A stretch of 26,421 nt of DNA from Clostridia bacterium BRH_c25 (GTDB lineage Bacteria > Bacillota_A > Clostridia > Lutisporales > Lutisporaceae): NCBI GenBank assembly GCA_001515955.1, contig LOES01000098.1:1-26421 (forward strand), in the 5' to 3' direction. Numbering within the stretch: the stretch's first letter is position 1; every line of letters starts with the position of its first letter. The translations under genes were made by a program, and so were the position numbers. Below the pieces are notes generated by a model. It had not been told where the DNA came from, did no database searches, and saw nothing but the letters and a program-made list of their open reading frames with translations. Below are positions 8,866 to 15,148 of this stretch, piece after piece.

Positions 8866-9170
8866 ATATAGACAAAGTATCTGCAGAGATGGGAGAGCAG
8901 ACTGAGCTTAAGGACATAAAAATAAGCATAAGTATAGCAGAGCCGTCAGCGGATACAGTGAGGATAGTTGAAGATACAGCAAATAAAAACAGCTATCAGA
9001 TTAAAGACAGCAGCGAAACAAAAAGCTAGGCAAAGAGATCAGCAGCAGTATGTATAAAGTATGGAATAGTAGTAGGCAACGGTGATGAAATAAAACCGGA
9101 AGACAACATCACAAGAGCTGAGGTAGCGGTTATAGTCAGAAGGTTATTGCAGAAAGCCGGGCTCATTTAA
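8862..9170 (+). pseudogene. Relic of an SLH-domain cell-surface protein
   Basis: One frame reads through conserved surface-protein sequence, LKDIKISISIAEPSADTVRI then VEDTANKNSYQI, typical of a domain next to SLH modules in clostridial surface proteins. After an in-frame TAG at 9027 the same frame continues into a C-terminal SLH motif (YGIVVGNGDEIKPEDNITRA, then EVAVIVRRLLQKAGLI) and a TAA at 9168. The domain body between NSYQI and the SLH repeat is missing, so the piece reflects an internal deletion plus a nonsense codon. There is no start codon with a ribosome binding site; the apparent start at 8829 lies inside the hydrolase gene. SLH proteins normally anchor to secondary cell-wall polymers. 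Confidence 0.75.
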
Positions 9171-9187
9171 AGCATATTGGCAAGAGA

Positions 9188-9222
9188 GAACCCCAAAGGA
9201 AAAATCTGGAGGGGTTCTTTTC
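9188..9222 (+). terminator. Terminator after the SLH relic
   Basis: GAACCCC (9188-9194) pairs with GGGGTTC (9211-9217) around a 16-nt loop and is followed by TTTT. It is probably the original terminator of the surface-protein gene. Confidence 0.65.
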
Positions 9223-9239
9223 CTGTGCAGCAGTGCAAT

Positions 9240-9309
9240 ATGAAAATTAGCCTGCGAGGGCGCAGGCTAATTTGGAGGGTTAGTGAAAAATTAGTATGAA
9301 CTATTCTTT
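9240..9309 (-). ncRNA. Candidate small RNA or orphan leader, leftward
   Basis: A leftward promoter (-10 at 9316-9321) points into this stretch, which has no ATG and no ORF on the minus strand. The predicted RNA of about 70 nt would end in a perfect 13-bp hairpin with a 4-nt loop (9244-9273) whose minus-strand exit is TTTTC. Just before the hairpin lies CCCUCC (complement of 9274-9279), single-stranded and complementary to Shine-Dalgarno sequences, as in several Gram-positive regulatory RNAs. Alternatively it is the leftover leader and terminator of a deleted divergent gene. No transcript evidence is available. Confidence 0.35.
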
Positions 9310-9315
9310 AAAAAT

Positions 9316-9350
9316 AATATATCAGTAAATTATGTAGATTTTATGGAGAA
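9316..9350 (-). promoter_or_regulatory. Regulon box 1 and promoter, leftward
   Basis: Read on the minus strand: TTCTCCATAAA (9350-9340), then ATCTACATAAT (9339-9329), a 7-nt gap, then -10 TATATT (9321-9316). The architecture is identical to the four rightward boxes in the island. It is divergent from box 2, with 64 nt between them. Confidence 0.75.
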
Positions 9351-9414
9351 AAAGTAATTTTTAGAATTGTTAAATAGCTAATAGCAAAATTGATGCAGGC
9401 TATTTTTTTAGTCA

Positions 9415-9449
9415 AACTTCATAATATCTACATAAATATTCTTTATAGT
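9415..9449 (+). promoter_or_regulatory. Regulon box 2 and promoter of the DUF2933-LarE operon
   Basis: Tandem 11-mers AACTTCATAAT (9415-9425) and ATCTACATAAA (9426-9436), a 7-nt gap and -10 TATAGT (9444-9449). A second possible -10, TATAAA, lies at 9452-9457. No consensus -35 is present, consistent with an activator bound over that position. Confidence 0.75.
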
Positions 9450-9474
9450 AGTATAAAACAAGGGAGGTTTTGTT

Positions 9475-9759
9475 ATGGATAATAGAAATTTTGAGCAAAA
9501 GGACAACCACGAGGAGTATAAAGAGAATAAAAATACAGGACATATGAAGCATGGATTATTGATGATGTTGGGCTGTTTAGTACCAATCCTGGTAATAGTT
9601 GGACTCCCTTTGCTGGGTATAAATGCAGGAAGACTCGGTAGCCTGGTATTCCTGTTATGTCCTCTGCTGCATATAGGTATGATGATATTTATGATGAAAT
9701 CCGGAGGCGGAAAATCCTGCCATGAAAGCAGTAAACCCGCACAAAGCAGTCAAGAGTAG
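9475..9759 (+). CDS. DUF2933-like small membrane protein
   Basis: A 94-residue protein with a charged N-terminus and two hydrophobic segments: MLGCLVPILVIVGLPLLGI (about residues 31-49) and LGSLVFLLCPLLHIGMMIFM (about 54-73). The Cys-Pro-Leu, His and Met-Met cluster at the end of the second helix, together with the conserved Cys in the first, resembles DUF2933 proteins, which are often found beside heavy-metal efflux genes; direct metal binding is inference. GGGAGG precedes the ATG. It is the first gene after regulon box 2 and is followed 12 nt later by a 29-residue membrane peptide and then by larE, probably one operon. Confidence 0.75.
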   Translation: MDNRNFEQKDNHEEYKENKNTGHMKHGLLMMLGCLVPILVIVGLPLLGINAGRLGSLVFLLCPLLHIGMMIFMMKSGGGKSCHESSKPAQSSQE

Positions 9760-9771
9760 GGAGGCGATACT

Positions 9772-9861
9772 ATGGGATGCTGCGGAGGCGGAAGGTTCAA
9801 TCTTTGTCATATAATTCTTATAGCCGGTATCGTCTTGTTAATAGCAAAGGCTATTTTATAA
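9772..9861 (+). CDS. 29-residue Cys-rich single-helix membrane peptide
   Basis: A short ORF with an excellent ribosome binding site (AGGGAGG, 9758-9764, 7-nt spacing). The peptide begins MGCCGGGRFNLC, giving three cysteines before a hydrophobic helix (HIILIAGIVLLIAKAIL). The layout suggests a membrane-anchored peptide with a thiol cluster at one face, which would suit metal binding. It lies between the DUF2933 gene and larE in the same direction, so co-expression from regulon box 2 is likely. I do not recognise a family, and its size would make most gene callers miss it. Confidence 0.65.
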   Translation: MGCCGGGRFNLCHIILIAGIVLLIAKAIL

Positions 9862-9901
9862 AGCAGTCTTAAGTATGACACAATACATTAATGGAGGAAA
9901 T

Positions 9902-10738
9902 ATGAAGGAATTAACTTTAAAAAAGCTGGAGATTCTTAAAGATATTATCAAAGATACAGGTAGAGCGGTGGTTGCATTTTCTGGAGGAGTAGACAGCACA
10001 TTTTTGTTGAAGGTTACTTCGGAAGTACTTGGAGATAATGTGATTGCTGTAACAGCTAATTCAGAAACCTATCCTAAAAGAGAACTGGAAGAGGCAAAAC
10101 TTTTTGCCAAGATTCACGGAATAAGACATGTTATAATTGAAACTCTTGAACTGGAAATAGCAGGGTTTGCAGATAATCCGCCGGATAGATGCTTTTACTG
10201 CAAGCATGAATTATTTTCCAAGCTAACAGATATAGCAAAGGATAATGATATAAAGTATGTTTTTGATGGATCAAACTACGATGACAGGAATGACCATAGG
10301 CCGGGTATGCGTGCGGCCAAGCAGCTTGGGGTGGTCAGCCCGTTGAAGGAAGCGGAAATGACAAAGGAAAATATACGTGAATTGTCCAAAAAGTTTGGGT
10401 TAAGCACTTGGAACAAGCCTTCCTTTGCATGTCTGTCGTCAAGGTTCCCATACGGCACAAAAATCACACCCGATAAGCTTGCTGTGATCGGCGAGGCAGA
10501 AGACTTCATCAGAGATCTGGGCTTTCAGGAGCTAAGGGTCCGACATCATGATACAATAGCAAGAATTGAAGTAGGCAGAGCCGACTTGGAGCGTATTGCA
10601 GCTTTTGCCGATCAAATAACAGCTAAGCTTAGGTCTCTTGGGTTTTTATATGTGACGTTAGAACTGTCCGGGTACAAAACCGGTAGTATGAATTATACAC
10701 TGTCAGAGAATGAAAAAAGAGTAGAGAACACACAATGA
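9902..10738 (+). CDS. larE: LarE-type ATP-dependent sulfur transferase, three-cysteine form
   Basis: A 278-residue PP-loop enzyme of the LarE family. The PP-loop SGGVDST is at residues 27-33. Family motifs follow: DRCFYCKHELF (Cys97, Cys100), DGSNYDDRNDHRPGMRA and KPSFACLSSRFPYGT (Cys177). LarE adenylates and sulfurates the pyridinium cofactor precursor of the nickel-pincer nucleotide used by lactate racemase. Well-studied one-cysteine LarE proteins sacrifice a cysteine equivalent to Cys177; versions with a CxxC plus that cysteine hold a [4Fe-4S] cluster, and this protein has that set. The ATG at 9902 is chosen over 9875 because GGAGG (9893-9897) precedes it. No larA, larB or larC is in the window; the neighbours are metal-related membrane peptides, so the substrate may differ. 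Confidence 0.9.
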   Translation: MKELTLKKLEILKDIIKDTGRAVVAFSGGVDSTFLLKVTSEVLGDNVIAVTANSETYPKRELEEAKLFAKIHGIRHVIIETLELEIAGFADNPPDRCFYCKHELFSKLTDIAKDNDIKYVFDGSNYDDRNDHRPGMRAAKQLGVVSPLKEAEMTKENIRELSKKFGLSTWNKPSFACLSSRFPYGTKITPDKLAVIGEAEDFIRDLGFQELRVRHHDTIARIEVGRADLERIAAFADQITAKLRSLGFLYVTLELSGYKTGSMNYTLSENEKRVENTQ

Positions 10739-10760
10739 AAATTTAACGACTAAATCCAAT

Positions 10761-12127
10761 GGGGCTGTTGCACAACTAACAAATAGTTAGCTGTGTACCA
10801 GCTCCCTTTTTTATACCCAAAAACGGAAAATGCAAGTCCCGAAGAACTCGCAAATCCGGTATAATTGAGTTATGCAAAAAAACAAATTACACAATAAAGA
10901 TTATACAGAACTTGGTGGATATTATCAATTGGTACTTCCACTGAATTTCGAAATGTTAATACCTGAGAATGACTCAGTACGACTGCTAAGCCACATATTG
11001 GAGGGCAAGGCATACTCTTCTAACGGAAGAAAACCTGCAGTCGAACCTAAAATCCTCTACAAAGTGTTAACTTATGCTTACATGAACAACATCTATTCCA
11101 GTCGAAAAATTGAAACTGCATGCAGAAGAGACATCAACTTCATGTGGTTGCTTCAGGGACGTCTGGCTCCGGATCACTCTACCATTGCGAGGTTTAGGAA
11201 AGACTTTCTTATCTGGAGGAAATACGACAGAAAGAGCAAATTGATTTTGTTCATGGAATTGGGAAACGGAAGTCAAAGCTGCAGAAGCAGATAGAAACCC
11301 TAAGTGAATTCATAATGCGTCAGGAAAAGTACGATCTCCATAATCAACTGTTTGAAGGAAGAAACAGCTATTCAAAAACCGATCCTGATGCAACCTTCAT
11401 GCATATGAAAGACGACCATATGCGTAACGCTCAGTTGAAACCCGCCTACAATGTGCAGATCGGAGTTGAGAGCGAGTATGTAGTAGGTGTTGGAGTCTAT
11501 CAGGACAGGGCAGATATCGCAACGCTCATTCCTCTCTTAAAGGATATGGAATCCAAGCTTTTGAGACGGTACAAGAATGTGATAGCGGATTCCGGTTATG
11601 AAAGCGAGGAGAACTATCTTTTTCTAGAAGAGAACAACCAGAAGTGTTACATAAAGCCTCAGACCTACGAAGCCTGGAAGAAAAAGAGCTTTAAGAACGA
11701 CATTAGCAAACGTGAGAATATGTTTTATGACCCGGAAAAGGATGAGTACACCTGCCATAATGGGAAACAGCTCAAACCAGTGGGGATTACCCACCGCAAA
11801 TCGGCTACAGGTTACCGAAGTGAAATTACGGTATATGAGAGTGAAGATTGCAGTAGCTGCCCCTACAAAGCAAAATGCACAAAAACGCAGGAGAATCGGA
11901 GGATGCAGGTCTCAAAGACCTTTGTAGAAAAACGCGAAAGGTCCTATGAGAACATAATGACCGAGGAAGGAATCCTTCTGAGGATTAACCGGTCCATACA
12001 GGTTGAAGGTGCTTTTGGGGTATTTAAAAGTTTCTTAATAGGGATAATGTTCAACAAGGGAAATAATAACGAGCTTGTAGATGCAGCCAACAGGGCATTG
12101 GAGGAAATGAGAGGGAGAAGTTATTGA
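10761..12127 (+). mobile_element. Decayed IS1182-family insertion sequence
   Basis: The left end looks intact: GGGGCTGTTGCACAACTAAC at 10761-10780 resembles IS1182-type termini, about 110 nt before the transposase. No matching inverted repeat is found near 12127, and the transposase has lost its centre and its C-terminus. The element cannot move by itself. It lies between larE and the HMA mini-gene. Confidence 0.75.
10872..12127 (+). pseudogene. IS1182-family transposase, internally deleted and frameshifted
   Basis: The N-terminal part (from 10872) is typical up to STIARFRKDFL. Near 11210 the sequence jumps frame, and from 11213 it reads EEIRQKEQIDFVHGIGKRKS and onward through SYSKTDPDATFMHMKDDHMR, NAQLKPAYNVQIGVESEYVV and DSGYESEENYLFLEE. 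About 150 residues between these parts are missing, including the DGTK segment with the first catalytic Asp. At the other end, VEGAFGV is followed by unrelated sequence from about 12023 instead of the family's C-terminal domain. At least two deletions therefore affected the gene. The ORFs at 10872-11294 and 11315-12127 are its pieces, not separate genes. Confidence 0.88.
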
Positions 12128-12159
12128 AGAAAATACACCGGAAAGCCTGCTTTTTTCAT

Positions 12160-12194
12160 ATCTCCATAAGACTTCCATAATTATTTGTTATATT
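12160..12194 (+). promoter_or_regulatory. Regulon box 3 and promoter of the HMA mini-gene
   Basis: Tandem 11-mers ATCTCCATAAG (12160-12170) and ACTTCCATAAT (12171-12181), a 7-nt gap and -10 TATATT (12189-12194). It is the only promoter-like element between the transposase remnant and the small ORFs that follow. Confidence 0.75.
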
Positions 12195-12222
12195 GGAATA
12201 AATTATAGGGAGGATTAGAAAA

Positions 12223-12276
12223 ATGGTTAAAAAAGCAAAAGTCGTTGCATTAAACGGAAATATATCCAAATACTAA
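12223..12276 (+). CDS. 17-residue leader-like ORF
   Basis: AGGGAGG (12207-12213) lies 9 nt before an ATG that opens a 17-residue, Lys-rich frame (MVKKAKVVALNGNISKY) ending 20 nt before the HMA mini-gene. It could be a leader peptide, or the start of a gene whose remainder has been lost. There is no homology I recognise. Confidence 0.35.
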   Translation: MVKKAKVVALNGNISKY

Positions 12277-12296
12277 TAAAGAAAGTAGGGATTGAT

Positions 12297-12533
12297 TTGA
12301 ATAGCCATATGATTAAACTTAAGCAGACAAATATGCTGTGCAATAAATGTGTTCTGCATGTTCTTCAGGTTTTAACAAAGATAGAAGAGATTCAGGAGCT
12401 GGAAGTTGATTTGAATAAAAAGCTGGTAAAAATAGTAATTAAGGATAAAACGATTGCTAAAGAATCGCTTGTGACAATGGTAAATAATGCGATTGAGGGT
12501 ATCAGATCACAAAAAGGGATTGGCGTATATTAG
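12297..12533 (+). CDS. Small heavy-metal-associated (HMA/CopZ-like) domain protein
   Basis: A 78-residue protein (74 if the ATG at 12309 is used; TTG 12297 has AGTAGGG 6 nt upstream). It has the ferredoxin-like HMA layout: IKLKQTNMLCNKCVLHVLQV supplies the MxCxxC metal motif and first helix, then IQELEVDLNKKLVKIVI gives two strands and a helix follows. Single HMA proteins deliver Cu(I) or related soft metals to P-type ATPases. The canonical GMTC glycine is replaced by Asn. It is expressed from regulon box 3, the same element that precedes copA, so a chaperone role toward the ATPase encoded 3.6 kb downstream is a reasonable inference. Its last dozen codons overlap the next relic in another frame and may be altered by a deletion junction. 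Confidence 0.65.
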   Translation: MNSHMIKLKQTNMLCNKCVLHVLQVLTKIEEIQELEVDLNKKLVKIVIKDKTIAKESLVTMVNNAIEGIRSQKGIGVY

Positions 12534-12659
12534 GTGCATTTACAGCATTTATGGTGGCTTTATTCAGCGAAATGTTCGGATTTCCTCTTACAATTTATTT
12601 TTTAACATCGATTTTAGGAAACAAGTACCCAGTACTTAATCCGTTTACACATTTCAGGT
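12515..12659 (+). pseudogene. Relic of an isoprenylcysteine-methyltransferase/NnrU-like membrane protein
   Basis: In a frame overlapping the end of the HMA gene the DNA encodes GAFTAFMVALFSEMFGFPLT followed by IYFLTSILGNKYPVLNPFTH. This matches a hydrophobic segment I associate with isoprenylcysteine carboxyl methyltransferase-like proteins of clostridia. Both ends are missing and there is no start. The frame soon stops. Confidence 0.5.
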
Positions 12660-12978
12660 GCCGACTTTTATTCCTAGGGTAGTAACAGCAAACAAGTTGA
12701 GGTAAAGATCTTTATAGATAATTATGCTTACGGTGAAGCTGTTATAGTACGTTTAAGGGATATGCAGGATAACATAATATGGAGCAGCGGCACACCAGAT
12801 ACAATGCACGGCATGATGGAGGGCAATGATGGTAATGAGGATAGTCTTGCCTTCAGGAGCTACCCTATAAGTTATAAAGGCAGTAAAGTCGCGGCGATTG
12901 ATGTAGGAAGACCTGAGAGTATTATATCATCTCTTGAAGATAAGCAATTCTTACGCACAATTCAGAAAAGGGCTATAT
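12660..12978 (+). pseudogene. Relic of a sensor histidine kinase (extracytoplasmic domain)
   Basis: The frame from 12660 reads ADFYS, an in-frame TAG at 12675, then QVEVKIFIDNYAYGEAVIVR, RDMQDNIIWSSGTPDTMHGM and KVAAIDVGRPESIISSLEDK followed by QFLRTI. I read this as the extracytoplasmic sensor segment of a HAMP-type histidine kinase, just before the second membrane helix. It has two Met-His clusters (TMHGMM) that could suit metal sensing. The kinase core and the first membrane helix are absent. The ORF at 12762-13061 is the tail of this relic and runs into the next gene's promoter. Confidence 0.55.
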
Positions 12979-12980
12979 TA

Positions 12981-12989
12981 TGCTATAAT
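12981..12989 (+). promoter_or_regulatory. Extended -10 promoter for the DMT transporter
   Basis: TGCTATAAT is a perfect TGN-TATAAT. TTCAGA (12961-12966) sits at a 17-nt spacing as a weak -35. No 11-bp regulon repeat is present here. Confidence 0.5.
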
Positions 12990-13044
12990 TGTAGGAGAAT
13001 AGTGATATTTTACATATACTGTGTTTGTAAATGGAGGTTTCTAT

Positions 13045-14103
13045 ATGAGGCTAAAGCTTGAAAACTATACAGCAGTAGGACAGGCTATACTTGCCGCAGC
13101 ATTATTTGGAATGAGTGCTCCCTTTTCAAAGCTGCTCCTTACAAAAATTTCGCCACTGTTGCTATCGGCACTCCTTTATCTTGGAGCAGGTGCCGGGATG
13201 CTGGTTATTGACAGCTTGCGGAGAGTATCGCAAGCTGAACGTGTGGAAGCGAGGCTTACGAAAAAGGAGCTGCCTTTTGTTATGCTGATGATAATATTGG
13301 ATGTTGCAGCTCCAATCTCTCTGATGGTAGGACTTACAATGACTAGCTCGGCAAACGCTTCTCTATTGAATAACTTTGAAATAGTGGCGACTTCTGTAAT
13401 TGCCCTTGCTATTTTCAGGGAGGCCATAGGCAAAAATTTGTGGACGGCTATTATTTTGATTACTGTATCAAGTATAATACTCACAATTAGAGATATCGGC
13501 AGTTTCTCCTTTTCTATAGGCTCAGTATTTGTTTTGCTTGCCTGTACTTTTTGGGGGCTGGAGAATAACTGCACACGAAAGCTGTCACTGAAGGATCCGG
13601 TACAAATAGTAATAATAAAGGGGTTTGGATCAGGTATGTGCGCTCTCGGTATTGCTGTTCTGGCAAAAGAAGTATCTGCGGATACCGTCTATATTTTGCT
13701 GGCACTAGTACTTGGCTTATTTGCTTATGGAATGAGCATATTGCTTTATGTAACAGCGCAAAGACATTTAGGGGCCGCCAGAACAAGTACATATTATGCT
13801 GTTGCGCCATTTATAGGGGTGGGAATATCCTATATTGTTTTTTATGAACCTGTGACCATACAATTTGTAATAGCATCAGCGGTGATGCTTATGGGAACAT
13901 ACTTCGCAGTAGTAGAAAAGCATGAGCATCAGCATTATCACAAATCCTTAGAGCATGAGCACAGGCATAAACACTCGGATGGGCATCACAACCATACTCA
14001 TCAAGGGCAGGTTGATAGTGATCATAGTCATTTACATATACATGATGAAATTGTACATATTCACGAACACAAGCCGGATATACACCATAATCATCAGCAC
14101 TAA
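13045..14103 (+). CDS. EamA/DMT-family transporter with a His-rich C-terminal tail
   Basis: A 352-residue protein. Residues up to about 290 form ten predicted helices in two EamA-type repeats (for example AILAAALFGMSAPFSKLLL and LAALVLGL-like segments; LLACTFWGLENNCTRKLSL opens the second half). DMT transporters move metabolites or amino acids and their exact substrate cannot be read from sequence. The last 62 residues are exceptional: 23 are His, in repeated His-x-His patterns, as in metal-transport proteins of the ZIP and cation-diffusion type. GGAGG (13033-13037) lies 7 nt before the ATG at 13045, preferred over GTG 13021. The gene ends tail-to-tail with the HxlR gene, sharing 4 bp. The location in a metal island and the tail suggest a metal or metal-chelate exporter. 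Confidence 0.85.
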   Translation: MRLKLENYTAVGQAILAAALFGMSAPFSKLLLTKISPLLLSALLYLGAGAGMLVIDSLRRVSQAERVEARLTKKELPFVMLMIILDVAAPISLMVGLTMTSSANASLLNNFEIVATSVIALAIFREAIGKNLWTAIILITVSSIILTIRDIGSFSFSIGSVFVLLACTFWGLENNCTRKLSLKDPVQIVIIKGFGSGMCALGIAVLAKEVSADTVYILLALVLGLFAYGMSILLYVTAQRHLGAARTSTYYAVAPFIGVGISYIVFYEPVTIQFVIASAVMLMGTYFAVVEKHEHQHYHKSLEHEHRHKHSDGHHNHTHQGQVDSDHSHLHIHDEIVHIHEHKPDIHHNHQH

Positions 14104-14444
14104 AAAGATAGACTGCTTTTCATTTTATTGCCCCAATCAGCCAGTGCTTTAAGAGCAGGAATAAGATTTTCTCCATTATCAGTCAGTGAATACTCAACCC
14201 GCGGTGGTACTTCCATAAATTGTTTGCGGTCTATAATTCCATTGGATTCCAATTCCTTTAGTGACTGAGTTAACACCATGTTGGTAATCCCATCAATATT
14301 CCTTTTCAATTCATTATATCGCATGGTTCCGTTTTTGTTTAATGCCCAAATTATAGGCAATCTCCACTTTCCACCGATAAGGTTTAAAGCAAATGTTAAT
14401 GGACAGTTGTCAAATCTGCTTTTATATAATTCCTGATCATTCAT
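14100..14444 (-). CDS. HxlR-family winged-helix regulator
   Basis: A 114-residue MarR-like regulator. NCPLTFALNLIGGKWRLPII is the HxlR signature, with a conserved Cys at residue 14 that serves as a redox or thiol sensor in relatives such as HypR and YodB. MRYNELKRNIDGITNMVLTQ then SLKELESNGII is the recognition helix region, and PPRVEYSLTDNGENL is the wing. The ATG at 14444 has GGAGTG just upstream; the frame extends to 14528 but without a ribosome binding site. It is divergent from the GNAT gene at 14588, with a perfect palindrome between them, so it probably controls that gene and itself. Confidence 0.9.
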   Translation of the reverse strand: MNDQELYKSRFDNCPLTFALNLIGGKWRLPIIWALNKNGTMRYNELKRNIDGITNMVLTQSLKELESNGIIDRKQFMEVPPRVEYSLTDNGENLIPALKALADWGNKMKSSLSF

Positions 14445-14497
14445 AATATCACTCCAATACTCAGTTTTTACTTTCTTAAACAGAAAATACTGCATAC

Positions 14498-14550
14498 TTG
14501 TTATAATAATTGTAACTGATATAATCATATCAAAGCTGATTGATCAATCA
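14498..14550 (+). promoter_or_regulatory. GNAT promoter and palindromic candidate operator
   Basis: TTGTTA (14498-14503), a 16-nt spacer and TATAAT (14520-14525) with an extended TGA before it form the rightward promoter. TGATTGATCAATCA (14537-14550) is a perfect 14-bp palindrome just downstream of the expected transcription start, a good place for repression by the divergently encoded HxlR protein. Confidence 0.55.
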
Positions 14551-14587
14551 AACCTGTTTTTTCATTTTTATTGAAAGGAAGATTAAC

Positions 14588-15130
14588 ATGAGCATCTATT
14601 ATGAAGTTATTTCCGAAGACAATATTATTTGCATTAAGGATTTGTGTAATGCTTTAATGGCTTATCAAAAGTCTGTTGCACATATCCATCCTGAGTTTTT
14701 TGATGACATGAGCTTTGAAACCAGAATGCCTCCGGCAATTAAAAGCGCTAAAGCCAACTATATTGTGGCAGCTAAAGATGATGATGAAATTGTTGGATAT
14801 GCTTATAGCACTATTGCTTCAAAGAATATATATTCCGGCGGCTTTGCTACTTTACACTGTGACTCCTTCTTTGACTTTGATTCTGTAAAAAATGATGACG
14901 TAGGCTGTCTTTCTCAGTTTTTTATAAAAGATGGTTACCGTAATATCGGCATTGGCAGCGTTTTATTTGAAAAGTCTATGGAGTGGTTAAGTTCATTTAA
15001 AGCAATAAGCGATCTGTTCATCTTTGTGTCAAATGGGAACGATAATGCGTTAAATTTCTATCTGAGTAAAGGTTTCAAAACAAGTCACCAAATACTCGAT
15101 GGTTTTATTATAGTGTTAAGGAACACTTAA
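14588..15130 (+). CDS. GNAT-family N-acetyltransferase
   Basis: A 180-residue acetyltransferase. Motif A is FIKDGYRNIGIGSVLFEKSM (the Arg-x-x-Gly-Ile-Gly acetyl-CoA pyrophosphate loop) and motif B is NGNDNALNFYLSKGFK. The N-terminal half carries the variable acceptor site, so the substrate cannot be inferred. AAAGGAAG precedes the ATG at 14588, whereas the upstream ATG at 14540 lies inside the palindrome and has no ribosome binding site. It is divergent from the HxlR regulator, an arrangement often linked to resistance to a small molecule or electrophile. Confidence 0.88.
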   Translation: MSIYYEVISEDNIICIKDLCNALMAYQKSVAHIHPEFFDDMSFETRMPPAIKSAKANYIVAAKDDDEIVGYAYSTIASKNIYSGGFATLHCDSFFDFDSVKNDDVGCLSQFFIKDGYRNIGIGSVLFEKSMEWLSSFKAISDLFIFVSNGNDNALNFYLSKGFKTSHQILDGFIIVLRNT

Positions 15131-15148
15131 GCCTTATTTGGCTTTCGA

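Noticed and set aside
8829..9029. 66-codon ORF as a separate gene
   Set aside because: Its start lies within the hydrolase gene without a ribosome binding site and its body is part of the SLH-protein relic that continues past the TAG.
9274..9333. Short rightward ORF using GGAGGG at 9274 as ribosome binding site
   Set aside because: The possible starts give only 3 to 10 codons before a stop, and the GGAGGG is better explained as the complement of the candidate small-RNA seed.
12762..13061. 99-codon ORF as a separate gene
   Set aside because: The coding similarity starts upstream of its ATG, and it runs into the promoter of the next gene; it is the histidine-kinase relic.
14200..14220. A single ACTTCCATAAA resembling the regulon repeat
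   Set aside because: It is inside the HxlR coding region, lacks the second 11-mer and has no -10 at the fixed distance.
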